NCBI GenBank assembly: GCA_034509735.1
Contig: JACGWO010000006.1
Coordinates: forward strand, 37,999,141-38,063,140
From: Sesamum alatum
Taxonomy: Eukaryota; Streptophyta; Magnoliopsida; Lamiales; Pedaliaceae
DNA length: 64,000 nucleotides
Reading direction: 5' to 3'
In this document: in pieces, positions 55,174-64,000 of the stretch
Layout of the letters: each line of letters opens with the position of its first letter
Numbering within the stretch: the first letter of the stretch is position 1
Notes under the pieces: generated by a model
What the model was told of the DNA's origin: nothing
Databases searched by the model: none
Seen by the model: the letters and a program-made list of their open reading frames with translations, nothing else
Translations under genes and position numbers: made by a program

Positions 55174-56674
55174 GAAAATGTGCACGATGTCATAAGCAAA
55201 TCTATTCCAATGTCAAGGAAAGGAGGCAATACCTGGGACAAATGACAAGGAATTTCTATACACAATGATACTTGAGAAAAGAAACAAAAAAGATAGAAGT
55301 ATCCTTATCCGAGGTGCTGCCAAGAGAAAGCACCAGTTTAGCAGTCAAATGCTACAACTAATTAGCTGGCTAATGGCTGCAAAAGATTTCTGTTAGTTTC
55401 GGACACAAACATAAAGGGACCAAGGCTTAGTTTGTTATGGTCTTTAGAGTTCTATTTAAGCATTGAGAAAACGGAATAGAGAAAAATTCACCAGTTGTCT
55501 AAATACAAAGAAATTTAAAGAATAAGGATACGTCCAGAATAGCACGAACGACTGCAAGAGATAAAATAGCCATAATTAGAGATATATTATAATGAAAATG
55601 TGAAAAGAATCATGATGAATGTCAATAAAATAGGAAAGTACATGCATCACAAAGTTTTTTATATTCTTGCAAACTGTATAAAACGGTCAAGATATACAAT
55701 TTAGGGAATCAGCAATCTTTGCCACAAGTAACAAACGCTAATACTGAATGCTATGACGATTTCTGAGAAAGATCTACTGGAACCAGTTTCTACTGATTCA
55801 ATATTATACCAATCCCATATACTGGGAAAAAACAACTATAAAGCTGCCATCTTCTGATACATTACCATAACAATCCCACTCACATTTTTTTTCCATACAC
55901 TACCAATGTAACTACCACAGATTACATTACAAGTCTATGTTTGGAAGAACTAACTACCAATCTTCCCTAATCATTCACAGAAAGATGAATAAAATATTTC
56001 AACATAATCCGACAATCTTAAACTGCAATTGTTTTGTTATGGAGGGAGGCACAGGCAGCCGTGTATTTACACCGACATGAACTAGTTTGCTGAATGCACA
56101 TATCACAAGAATGCAGTACATTTGTGTATAAACAGTCAAGATTTTCAGCTTGGAAGTTAAACAACAAAGAAATATTGAAAAGGTACATACCAGAAGTCCA
56201 CCTAGAATGCCATCAAGTACAATCCGGTTCCAGCTATCAAAATAAGAATGAACAGCAAACCCTGTCTTTGCAGCCAGACCTGCAGTGGTAATTGCCATAA
56301 CAAGGAAATAGAAGATGAATCCCATCAGGCCAGTGAATCCCAAAATTCCGGCAATCACTCCACCTATAATAGACATGAACGTGCGGCTGAAACAGAAGAA
56401 GCAACCATGTCTCAGTATGTTTTCAAGCCGACATTTTTACTAAAGAAAAGAGTAAATAACTTGCCATCAAAGTTGCATAATGTAACTCTGTGTAGTGAAT
56501 TCGGCACTGCACAATCGCAACTCTATGAAATGACGAAACAGTAAGGCAATAATCAAACCTATAATTAATAATTCTTGTGTTGTTTTGCATGTTATCGACA
56601 TTGAAAGTCGGTATCTCATCCAAGGCATCACTTGATTTCTTTTTGTGCGCATTTGAATCTTCATGGACTGCCAT
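55174..56674 (-). CDS. EMC6: ER membrane protein complex subunit 6 (EMC6), four exons
   Basis: EMC6 is part of the ER membrane complex that inserts tail-anchored and multi-pass proteins. Exons from the start: 56674-56559, 56386-56191, 55551-55532, 55204-55174, giving 120 aa in frame, the normal size. The N-terminal stretch has DEIPTFNVDNMQNN and NYSRTFMSIIGGVIAGILGF, followed by the helical FIFYFLVMAITTAGLAAK, SYFDSWNRIVLDGILGG, SFVLFWT and the C-terminal FAYDIVHIF, all matching plant EMC6. Exon 3 is only 20 nt (SFVLFWT, last codon split). A leader intron probably spans 56708-57184 (donor CTCAG-GTAC, acceptor TTACTTCAG). The PPR gene starts on the opposite strand 1.2 kb away, sharing the promoter region. 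Confidence 0.92.
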
Positions 56675-57857
56675 GGCTTTCTATTCTTCCAATTCTCGGC
56701 AACAATTCTGAAGTAAGGACAATAGGAAAAGAAAGAAAGAAAGACAATGAATTAATTGATAACAAATGTATTTACAACAAGCAAGCACGATTCATAACGA
56801 ATCTACAAAACCATAAAACTACAATCCCATCACGAGATATTTAAATTGTCAATAAGATTACAAACACTTGCACAGTGAAAGACCCAAAAAAAGTTAATAA
56901 CAATAATTCAATGCAATAAGTATTTCGATTTATTCAGCCACGAGTAGATGCAAAATTCAAGTGATTTGTGATCAACCCACAATAAAGATCTCAGCTTTCA
57001 AGTGGGTTATGAAATCACAAACCACTAAAAACCACTAATACAAAAAAATCAAACGAAAATAAAAGAATTCAGAAGTAACAGATCTGAGTAAAAGGGAGTA
57101 GCTTTTGAACATCAAAAGTTAACCTTCAACTGAAAAGTACAACGGATAAACGTAAAGGCATCAGTATACATACATATTAAGTACCTGAGCAGTTTAGCTG
57201 GAGACGAGAGAGATCGGTCAGCTCTGGGTGAAATTTTCCGCTTCGTTAAACACACCCCTGATTCAGAGATATACGGGTTAACCTGTTGTTTTAAATCAAG
57301 TTTGGGTTGACCCGAATTATGTTGGGCCTACATGAAGCACCTACCCTAAATGGTTAGTCCCCATAATTGGTCCCATTTATACCCCTGTTGATTTTGGGCC
57401 TGAAGCCCATAACCCCTGGTCGGTTCATCAACCTAGATACAGCTGCGCGCAAAAGCAAGAAAGATTTTCAAGTTAAACAGAAAATTAAGAAGGGGGCCTA
57501 AATTGTTTACTCCATTTCAACTTTTCTTTTCTTTTTGAGGTAATTTCTGACTATTTTCTTTTATTTATAGCTGAAAGACTGATCTTTTGCTTATTTCCGG
57601 CCAAAGATTGTATTTTTCTTTTTCCTCTCTCTCTTTAACAGTTTAAATTTGTTGTGTTCGTGCATACGCAACTGCAATTTAGCTGAACCCCACTTCTCAG
57701 AAACCCTCAGAGATTTATTCTTTATTTTTTCAGTTTCTTGGTCTTTTCTTTTTTTGTTTTGTTTTGTTTTTTGGAGGAAATTTGATATAGTATTTGAATT
57801 GTTTTTGAGTTTGTCAGAATTTTACTCTTTTTAGTTTGATTTTTAGTTTTAGCAATA
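56675..57857. promoter_or_regulatory. Shared promoter region of EMC6 (left) and the PPR gene (right)
   Basis: EMC6 reads leftward and the PPR gene rightward. The EMC6 leader has an intron (about 56708-57184). The likely start sites flank 57240-57600, which holds TGGGCC at 57323-57328 and 57395-57400 and GCCCA at 57405-57409, the site II-like motifs of housekeeping promoters. From about 57480 to 57857 it is T-rich leader of the PPR gene with no open frame of note. Confidence 0.55.
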
Positions 57858-59852
57858 ATGTATTTGAAGGAGGGGTGCTCTTTATTGTTAAAAGTGCATA
57901 AGCCTTCACTTCCGTTTGTACTTAGCACAAACCCAAAGCTTGATTTTCAGCTGCAGAGTGAACAGAATGATAAAGGAAAAAGTTTGATTGAAGAATCTGA
58001 AGTCTTGAAGAGATTGGAAAATGAGAATGATATTGCAGTAGCATTGGAGTACTTTAAATCCATATCTAATTCAAGCTCTTTTAAGCACACCCCTTCAACA
58101 TATAGCATGATGATCGAAAAATTGGGGTACAGAGGTGAGATGGATGCTGTTCAATACCTTTTGCAACAGATGAAGTTGGAAATTATCAGTTGTTCAGAAG
58201 ATTTATTTATTAGTGTGATCAAGTCTTACAGTTGGACTGGGGCGGCTGAGCAAGCACTGAAAACGTTTTACAGGATTCGTGAATTTGGTTGTGTACCGAC
58301 AGTCAGGATATATAACCATCTATTGGATGCATTGCTTAGTGAGGATAGGTTTCATATGATCAATCCGCTATATGTTAATATGAAGAAAGATGGGTTAGAG
58401 CCGAATGTGTATACGTATAATATTTTGTTGAAGGCACTGTGCAAGAATAATAGCTTGGCTGGGGCTCGTCGGTTGCTTGGGGAGATGTCGAACAAGGGAT
58501 GTGAGCCTGATAATGTGAGTTATTCAACTATTATATCTTTTTTGTGTAAATATGGTCAGGTGAAACAGGCAAGAGATTTGGTTTTGAAATTCATCCCAAG
58601 TGTGCCTGTGTATAACGCATTGGTTAATGGATATTGTCGAGAAGGGAGGATCAAGGAAGCGTTGGAGTTACTGGATGAGATGATGGAAAGGAGGATTACT
58701 CCTAATGTCATTACATACACTATGATATTGAATAGTCTATCTGATTCAGGTAACATTGAGCTCTCTCATGCCATCTTGGCCAAAATGTTTGTGCGAGGGT
58801 GTAATCCGAATACCCACACGTATACTTCCTTGATAAAGGGGCTATCCTTGAAAGGCAGATTGCCGGAAGCTCTTGATGTGTTGATTCAAATGTTCAGTGA
58901 TGGGGTTTTACCAAATGAAGTCACATATAACACACTAATTCATGGCCTCTGCTTGGCTGGTAATATGAATGAGGCTTTGTGTATGCTTAATAAAATGGAG
59001 GCAAATGGCTGCCTTCCAAATATAACAACCTATAGTACCCTCATTGATGGTTTTGCCAAGTGGGGGGATTTGATTAACGCAACTGAGATATGGAACAAGA
59101 TGATATCTCTTGGTTGTCGTCCAAATGTGGTGGCATACACGTGCATGATAGATGTACTCTGTAGAAATTCCATGTTCAACCAAGCTTATGATCTAATTGG
59201 AACCATGGTGACGGATAAGTGCCCACCAAATACAGTTACATTCAATGTCTTTATCAAGGGTTTATGTGATAAGGGTAGAGTTGATTGGGCTATGGAGTTG
59301 TTTGGTGAGATGGAAAAATATGGGTGTACGGCTGATATTACCACGTATAACGAAATGTTGGATGGTCTATACAAAGCTAACAACAGCAAACGTGCATTTG
59401 AGCTCATTAGTGACATTGAGCAAAAGGGAATCAAGTTTAATTTAGTAACCTACAACACTATTACACATGGTTTGTGTTCATGTGGTAAGCTTGAGGAGGC
59501 AGAGAAGCTTGTTGGGAGAATGATAATCCAGGGAATCAAGCCTGATACTTTTACACTAAACATGCTAATTCATGGCTACTCTAAGTGTGGCAAGGTTGAG
59601 TCTGCCACAAAACTTCTGGAGTCGATGAGCAAGGTAAGCTTGCGTCCTGATATAGTTGCTTACAGTAGCCTTATATGTGTTATAAGTGAGCAGATTGATT
59701 TAGAAGCAGGCAGTGTTTATCTTCATAGAATGATTAGAGAGGGGATCTTCCCAAATACTTCGTTGTGGAACTTCTTGGTCCGGAGTTTGGTTAGCAAGAT
59801 TGGGTATGGTGGAGCAGTGAACCATATGAACGTTTTGTTGGCTAGTAAGTAA
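57858..59852 (+). CDS. P-class pentatricopeptide repeat protein, At3g48810-like, single exon
   Basis: This is a 664-aa intronless PPR protein, the usual gene form for the family. P-class PPR proteins bind organellar RNA in a sequence-specific way and affect its stability, splicing or translation. About 16 canonical 35-residue repeats run from about residue 77 to 640, many ending in a Cys-Pro or Arg-Pro and starting NVxTYN or DxxTYN, for example NEVTYNTLIHGLC and NVVAYTCMIDVLC. One repeat near residues 216-250 is shortened. There is no E or DYW extension, so it is not an editing-type protein. The start MYLKEGCSLLLKVHKPSLPF closely resembles the N-terminus of Arabidopsis At3g48810. The organelle target (probably mitochondrion or plastid) is not decided by the sequence. 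Confidence 0.92.
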   Translation: MYLKEGCSLLLKVHKPSLPFVLSTNPKLDFQLQSEQNDKGKSLIEESEVLKRLENENDIAVALEYFKSISNSSSFKHTPSTYSMMIEKLGYRGEMDAVQYLLQQMKLEIISCSEDLFISVIKSYSWTGAAEQALKTFYRIREFGCVPTVRIYNHLLDALLSEDRFHMINPLYVNMKKDGLEPNVYTYNILLKALCKNNSLAGARRLLGEMSNKGCEPDNVSYSTIISFLCKYGQVKQARDLVLKFIPSVPVYNALVNGYCREGRIKEALELLDEMMERRITPNVITYTMILNSLSDSGNIELSHAILAKMFVRGCNPNTHTYTSLIKGLSLKGRLPEALDVLIQMFSDGVLPNEVTYNTLIHGLCLAGNMNEALCMLNKMEANGCLPNITTYSTLIDGFAKWGDLINATEIWNKMISLGCRPNVVAYTCMIDVLCRNSMFNQAYDLIGTMVTDKCPPNTVTFNVFIKGLCDKGRVDWAMELFGEMEKYGCTADITTYNEMLDGLYKANNSKRAFELISDIEQKGIKFNLVTYNTITHGLCSCGKLEEAEKLVGRMIIQGIKPDTFTLNMLIHGYSKCGKVESATKLLESMSKVSLRPDIVAYSSLICVISEQIDLEAGSVYLHRMIREGIFPNTSLWNFLVRSLVSKIGYGGAVNHMNVLLASK

Positions 59853-60475
59853 ATATGATCATATGAAAAAGTTAAAATCTCCAGTTCTGGTATAGCCCAA
59901 GAAGTGCTGACCAACAAAGGAATATATCAGGACATCTTTGCTGACAACAGGGGATGCTAATTCTGATTAGGATCTTGTTGGTGGATCTTTCTCAAGTATT
60001 TGTTGCCTGGATGGCATGTTAATTCAGAGTCCAAGATGTAGTCATTGATCATCCAATGGCATTGTAGATGATAAGCTGCAGTTCTGTGCTCTTGACACCA
60101 GTGTTGTAGTGATTCTGTTGTTCTTACACTTAGCCGAAGGCTCCTTATTTCTCTTTTCACCTTTCTTTTCTTCTCCTTGTACATATTCCCTGAGTTTGGG
60201 GCTTCACCGACGACGCCATGGATACAATACGAGAGCCACATAATTTACAAGCACGTTTTAATATATTTCAGTTGGATCATGTATAGTTCATCTTCACTCG
60301 GCCAATATTGATTCTCCTAAAATTAAATGGTTACCCGAATGAAACAACCGAAACTGTAAGGGAACTCAACATAAAAGAAACTGTTTTCCTATAACCAGTT
60401 ATCTATCGCATGGAACAACTGGATGTTACAAGCCGAACCGTACACTAAAATTTTTACTAACACGCGTACAAGAAA
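59853..60475. other. Convergent 3' region between the PPR and plastid S6 genes
   Basis: The two genes end toward each other, so this is mostly 3' UTR. A 94-codon minus-strand frame at 59957-60241 has no domain. No repeat or element is evident. Confidence 0.55.
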
Positions 60476-62375
60476 TTATCGTCCTACTTTCTCAACTTTT
60501 TGCTTATTTCTTCCAAAATTATCACTCATCTCTATATCACCTGCATCATCATCGACAAAGATAATACCTTCATCATCCTCGTATTCATCGCCCTCATCAT
60601 CCCATTCTTCATCATCATAATCCATATCCTCCTCCTTGCCATCATCATTCATATCAGCACCTAATGTATGGAACTCCGGAGGTGGAGGACAATCTTCAGT
60701 TTCTGCCTTGTCCCGCTTCATTACAAGGTGTCTTATGACCCTCTCGTCTCTGTCTAGAATGCTCTTGAAGTCGTTAATCCATTTGGCTTCCAGCTCAAAG
60801 TTCATTAGGATATAGTGAGCATTCTTTGCCTTCTGTATCTTGTATGCCAGCCTACGCATACCCCAGTCGCTGAATCTCCATATCTTGCCCTTCTTTTCCC
60901 TCAGGAATTCTACACAAAAGTTTAATATGAGAAAACAACGCAAAGAATTGGAATGTCCTATAGCTTCATGCTATAGTGAAAACAAGGAGATTAGAGAAAT
61001 GACAAAGAAGAGAGGGAATTAGAATTATAGCTAACTATTACCAAATGCAGAAAGTCAGTGTTTTTACATAACCAAGCAAAAATCACCTTGAACTTTGTTG
61101 TTGACTTTCTCAACGTCCTCCTTGTAATCCTCATGAATTAGATATACCACTTCATAGTGTCGCACTGTCCGGAAAAAAACGGCACAAAATTAATCAATCG
61201 AGCCCATTTCGTTCATCAGCAAAGATAAATAATGACTTGCAGGAAGTTTTTGGGTCTTCAAGGGTTGATGCCAAATGTTTTTCTTTGGTTGTTATCAAGT
61301 GGACATAAGGCCAGGCTTTCAACTATCACTCCTTCCCAAATGTAAACAATCTGTTCACATATTCATCATAATAGCACTAAGAAAATAAGGAATAGTAAGG
61401 CAAATTCTTACTTCGATCAAAATCCATATCACTTTCAAGCTGCAGATTCAAAGCCTCAAAGAGTTCACCTGCAAAGGGAAGTTTGATCTCATACTTTAGT
61501 TTCCACATAGCAAGTGCCATCCCAGCTTCTTTGTTAAACAGATACACAACAAATCAAACACCGAACCGAATGAAAAGGGACAAGGAAAATAATAAGAACT
61601 CACGCTCTTCTACATCTGCAAAGTCTGGCATAAGCCTACCATCTTCCTCAACCTTCCTCTGCCGCAACAATCAAGAAATCAGCCAAAACCAATTGGGGAA
61701 ATATGGAATAAGGATAAGTTGATTATATAGTCTTCTTTAGACACAAGAAATCATCAACACTTTTAACAACCTTCCTCTTCTCCCTTGGTATACTAATAAT
61801 ATAAAAGAGCAACCATATGTTAAGAAAAAGAATATCCAAAGAACCCTACTTTAAACCAAAATGAAAACTAACATTTGCTTCTGAACTTGACAGCGAGTAG
61901 ACAGACAAACAGCACATACAAATGACTTCTTGAAACGAACAAAAGAAAGCGCACGGAGTCTTTTCCATATTACAAATATCAAAAAGCAACATTACTACGA
62001 TCAAGACGAGAAAACAAACCAAGCCCAGAAACACCGAACAATTGGGTGCGCGCGCGATTAAGCTGTCAAAGCAAATGTAAGAATAATAACCTGTTTGAGA
62101 AGCACGGCTTCAGGAAAAGGGCCAGTGGCTTCATCAGGCTTGGGAACGAAGCTATGACTGTCTCCTTTTTTCTTTTTACTCAAGTTCTTATCTTCTTTCT
62201 TGGCTGCAGTCACTATAGCTGAGTTGTTCCTGAGCCTCAATTTCTGTGAAAAGAATGGCAACAAGCAAGAAAACGATGATGAAGAATAAGGATATCTGCG
62301 TCCATTATCTGATGCCCAGAAACATTTTCTGCTGTTCAATGCGAATTGAGGAGATTTCAGTGCAACGGCTTCCAT
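60476..62375 (-). CDS. RPS6: Plastid 30S ribosomal protein bS6c, five exons
   Basis: This protein of the chloroplast small ribosomal subunit binds 16S rRNA with bS18. Exons from the start: 62375-62091, 61658-61604, 61468-61412, 61164-61087, 60909-60476, joining to 302 aa. Residues 1 to about 57 are Ser/Arg-rich without acidic residues, a likely plastid transit peptide. The S6 fold starts at M133 with MRHYEVVYLIHEDYKEDVE and continues with GKIWRFSDWGMRRLAYKI, AHYILMNFELEA and DERVIRHLVMKRD. The last 60-70 residues (about 240-290) form a very acidic Asp/Glu/Tyr-rich tail not present in bacterial S6. The exon 2 acceptor could lie 6 bp downstream, which would drop Arg-Lys. The start is the first ATG and fits a transit peptide. 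Confidence 0.9.
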
Positions 62376-62859
62376 TACTCTTTCTCTCTGGAGCAGTAGT
62401 AGATAGGGGAGAAGGATTTAAGTCAGGGGAGAAGGGGTGTTGGGGCAATTTTAAGGATCTATTGGGGCTGTTATGGTATTTAGCGCATCTTTTAGCAGTA
62501 TGAGTAACTATTTTGTATGTCATCTGTTGAGGTGCAAAAAGACAAGACTCTCATCATATGAATTTTTTAACCAAAAAACTGCATATAAAGCTGAGGGACA
62601 AAATATTACTCACTTTATGGTAGTTGATTTCATGGCCATTTTTCAACAAATCTTGGGGGCAAAACCGTCGAGAGACGATTTTTAGGCAAAATGCTGTACA
62701 ATCTCTTGATTGATTGATGTAAGCTCAAGAGTAAGAGTTCAACTCAATCTCACTAGGTATACAATTAATGTGGCCTAGTGTTTAGTACATCTCTATTTGG
62801 CCTACAAAAGAAATGTTAAGTATTTTGGATTGGTGGGCAAGAGAGCAAATATGATTTGA
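62376..62859. other. Spacer: S6 promoter and 3' region of the DnaJ gene
   Basis: Both neighbours are on the minus strand, so this short interval holds the 3' UTR of the DnaJ-type gene and the promoter of the S6 gene. No gene or repeat is visible. An 85-codon plus-strand frame at 62246-62503 is a shadow of S6 exon 1 and its promoter. Confidence 0.5.
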
Positions 62860-63920
62860 TCACCATTGCTTCTTCCCCTTTTTCTTTTTCTTGCTACTAG
62901 CACTGCCGCTGCTGCTGCTGCCACTGTTCTTGGAGTTAAACCCGGAAGGACTCTCGGATGTACTGCCTGGAAAATTCTCAAACATCCCACTTTGGACTGC
63001 GTTTTGTAACCATTCCAAGAATTCCTCCTCCGTCATTGTCTCTTCCATCTTAGGTGCTGGAATCCCACCCCTTTGTCCTGAATTAGTTGATGCCTTCCCA
63101 TGGCCGTTCTTGGAGACGACGCTGGTGTTCACATGAAAGGTTGGCTTGTGAGTATTGACAGGACATCGCATTCCCTGTCATTGCAAAAAGCAAAAGAAAT
63201 GAATCATTGACTTCAAACCGTAACATAGTTACTACACACTGCCCAATTACTTCAAACAAGAGTGTGCTTCAGTTTCATCTAGAAAAACTTGCTCTTGATG
63301 ATCATAGGGTAAGTGCACATAATGAATTTGTGGTGCTGGCAGAGAAGAACAGCATTACCTGACAAATGTACCACTCAGTTGCATCGTATACCTTGCCATC
63401 AGCGCACACATACGCAGAGGGAGCTCCAACCTGAATATATAATTACTAAAGAAGTTGGTAGCAATATATGAATGTCGTAAGAAACTTTTATCAGCTGCAT
63501 GGATTTGTGAAAATGCAGCTTCGTCCTATGCTCCATACCTGCTGCAGTAGTCCAAAGAGAAAGGGTTGTGAGGACTGCTCGACCCATCCATCCCCATCCT
63601 TGGCCTGATGGAAATCTTTGCATTCCTTCAATATAGCATCAGCAAATAGCACAATCAGAATCTAGAAAAGATGTACTTTTGTTGAAATCAACAAAAAAGG
63701 CTCATACAAAACAGGCTAAGTTTCTTTAGTGACTTGTACACATTGATGGCATAAGTACCTGACACCATCTTGCTCTGGATTTTGATTTCTTAGTAAAAAC
63801 CCATAATAAATGAAAAAAGCCACACTTTCTGCATGCAATCCGTCTGGACTCTCCCAGTAGGTCCTTGCCATCGGCTTCTGGACTAGTAAAGCTGGACTTA
63901 AAGAAGCCATGCCCGTTATT
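62860..63920 (-). CDS. Jiv90-domain DnaJ-type protein, 3' exons only
   Basis: Exons in view, from upstream: 63920-63759, 63625-63539, 63430-63359, 63174-62860, all in frame, giving the last 211 residues; the first exons (and any J domain) lie beyond the window. The visible part matches the Jiv90 C-terminal module of DNAJC14-like proteins: ACRKCGFFH, a basic region with SRARWCQECKDFHQAKDGDGWVE, then PFLFGLLQQ, APSAYVCADGKVYDATEWYICQ and GMRCPVNTHKPTFHVN. The Cys residues likely bind zinc. After it come an acidic EETMTEEEFLEWLQ helix and a Ser/Lys-rich tail ending KKKKKGKKQW. Animal relatives are ER or membrane-associated co-chaperones. Whether this plant protein has membrane helices cannot be seen here. 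Confidence 0.8.
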
Positions 63921-64000
63921 CTGCAATCAATACAAAGCAAAGCCTAAGCAAAGTACAATTCAAGTGTCCTGTTTAGTCAGCTATTTAAGTTGGAATAACA
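63921..64000 (-). other. Intron of the DnaJ-type gene, cut by the window edge
   Basis: The acceptor GATTGCAG precedes the exon that begins at 63920. The rest is AT-rich intron sequence running off the window, so the gene continues beyond 64000. Confidence 0.7.

Noticed and set aside
55023..55265. 80-codon minus-strand frame
   Set aside because: Out of frame with the real last EMC6 exon at 55174-55204, which restores the conserved C-terminus.
59957..60241. 94-codon minus-strand frame
   Set aside because: Lies in the shared 3' region of two convergent genes and has no recognisable motif.

Overview
This is a window of nuclear DNA from a dicot plant. The protein families are plant-typical (WRKY, FCA, RWA, a P-class pentatricopeptide protein, a plastid ribosomal protein with a transit peptide). 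The genes are split by short AT-rich GT-AG introns, and the spacers are very AT-rich with many (AT)n runs and small non-autonomous transposons. I cannot name the species. There is no operon structure, and I saw no tRNA, rRNA, CRISPR or viral sequence.

Layout. 1-2231: spacer and promoter, with three 51-bp repeats next to the gene. 2232-5301 (+): prefoldin subunit 3, six exons. 5302-17254: a 12-kb gene-poor stretch holding small inverted-repeat transposons, including a CACTA-type MITE nested inside a larger one. 17255-18808 (+): a group IIc WRKY transcription factor, three exons. 18809-21687: spacer. 21688-22767 (-): an F-box gene interrupted by one in-frame TGA. 24111-35471 (-): FCA, the flowering-time RNA-binding protein, which I could join into 19 exons (903 aa); its third intron is 3.8 kb. 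37652-42558 (+): galactokinase, 13 exons, 500 aa. 43690-44193 (-): a B3-domain-like protein. 46612-47578 (+): an unrecognised single-pass membrane protein, three exons. 48062-48160 (-): a candidate 32-aa membrane peptide. 49169-54241 (+): an RWA (REDUCED WALL ACETYLATION) polytopic membrane protein, 16 exons, 545 aa. 55174-56674 (-): EMC6, four exons, one of only 20 nt. 57858-59852 (+): a single-exon pentatricopeptide protein. 60476-62375 (-): plastid ribosomal protein bS6c, five exons. 62860-63920 (-): the 3' half of a Jiv90-type DnaJ protein whose 5' exons lie beyond the window.

The genes do not form one pathway. Most are housekeeping genes: chaperoning (prefoldin, EMC6, DnaJ), organelle gene expression (PPR, bS6c) and sugar or cell-wall metabolism (galactokinase, RWA). 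WRKY and FCA are regulators. FCA/galactokinase and EMC6/PPR are divergent pairs whose shared spacers are rich in TGGGC/GCCCA (site II-like) motifs. Exon joins were made by hand from GT-AG sites, reading frame and family knowledge. They keep frame throughout, but no transcript evidence was available.

I found no clearly new biological system. The most useful leads are the long FCA intron 3 with an ATG that cannot be extended upstream, the single in-frame stop in the F-box gene, the EMC6 micro-exon, the nested transposon, and an unexplained GC-richer island between 13-bp direct repeats near 12.5-12.75 kb.
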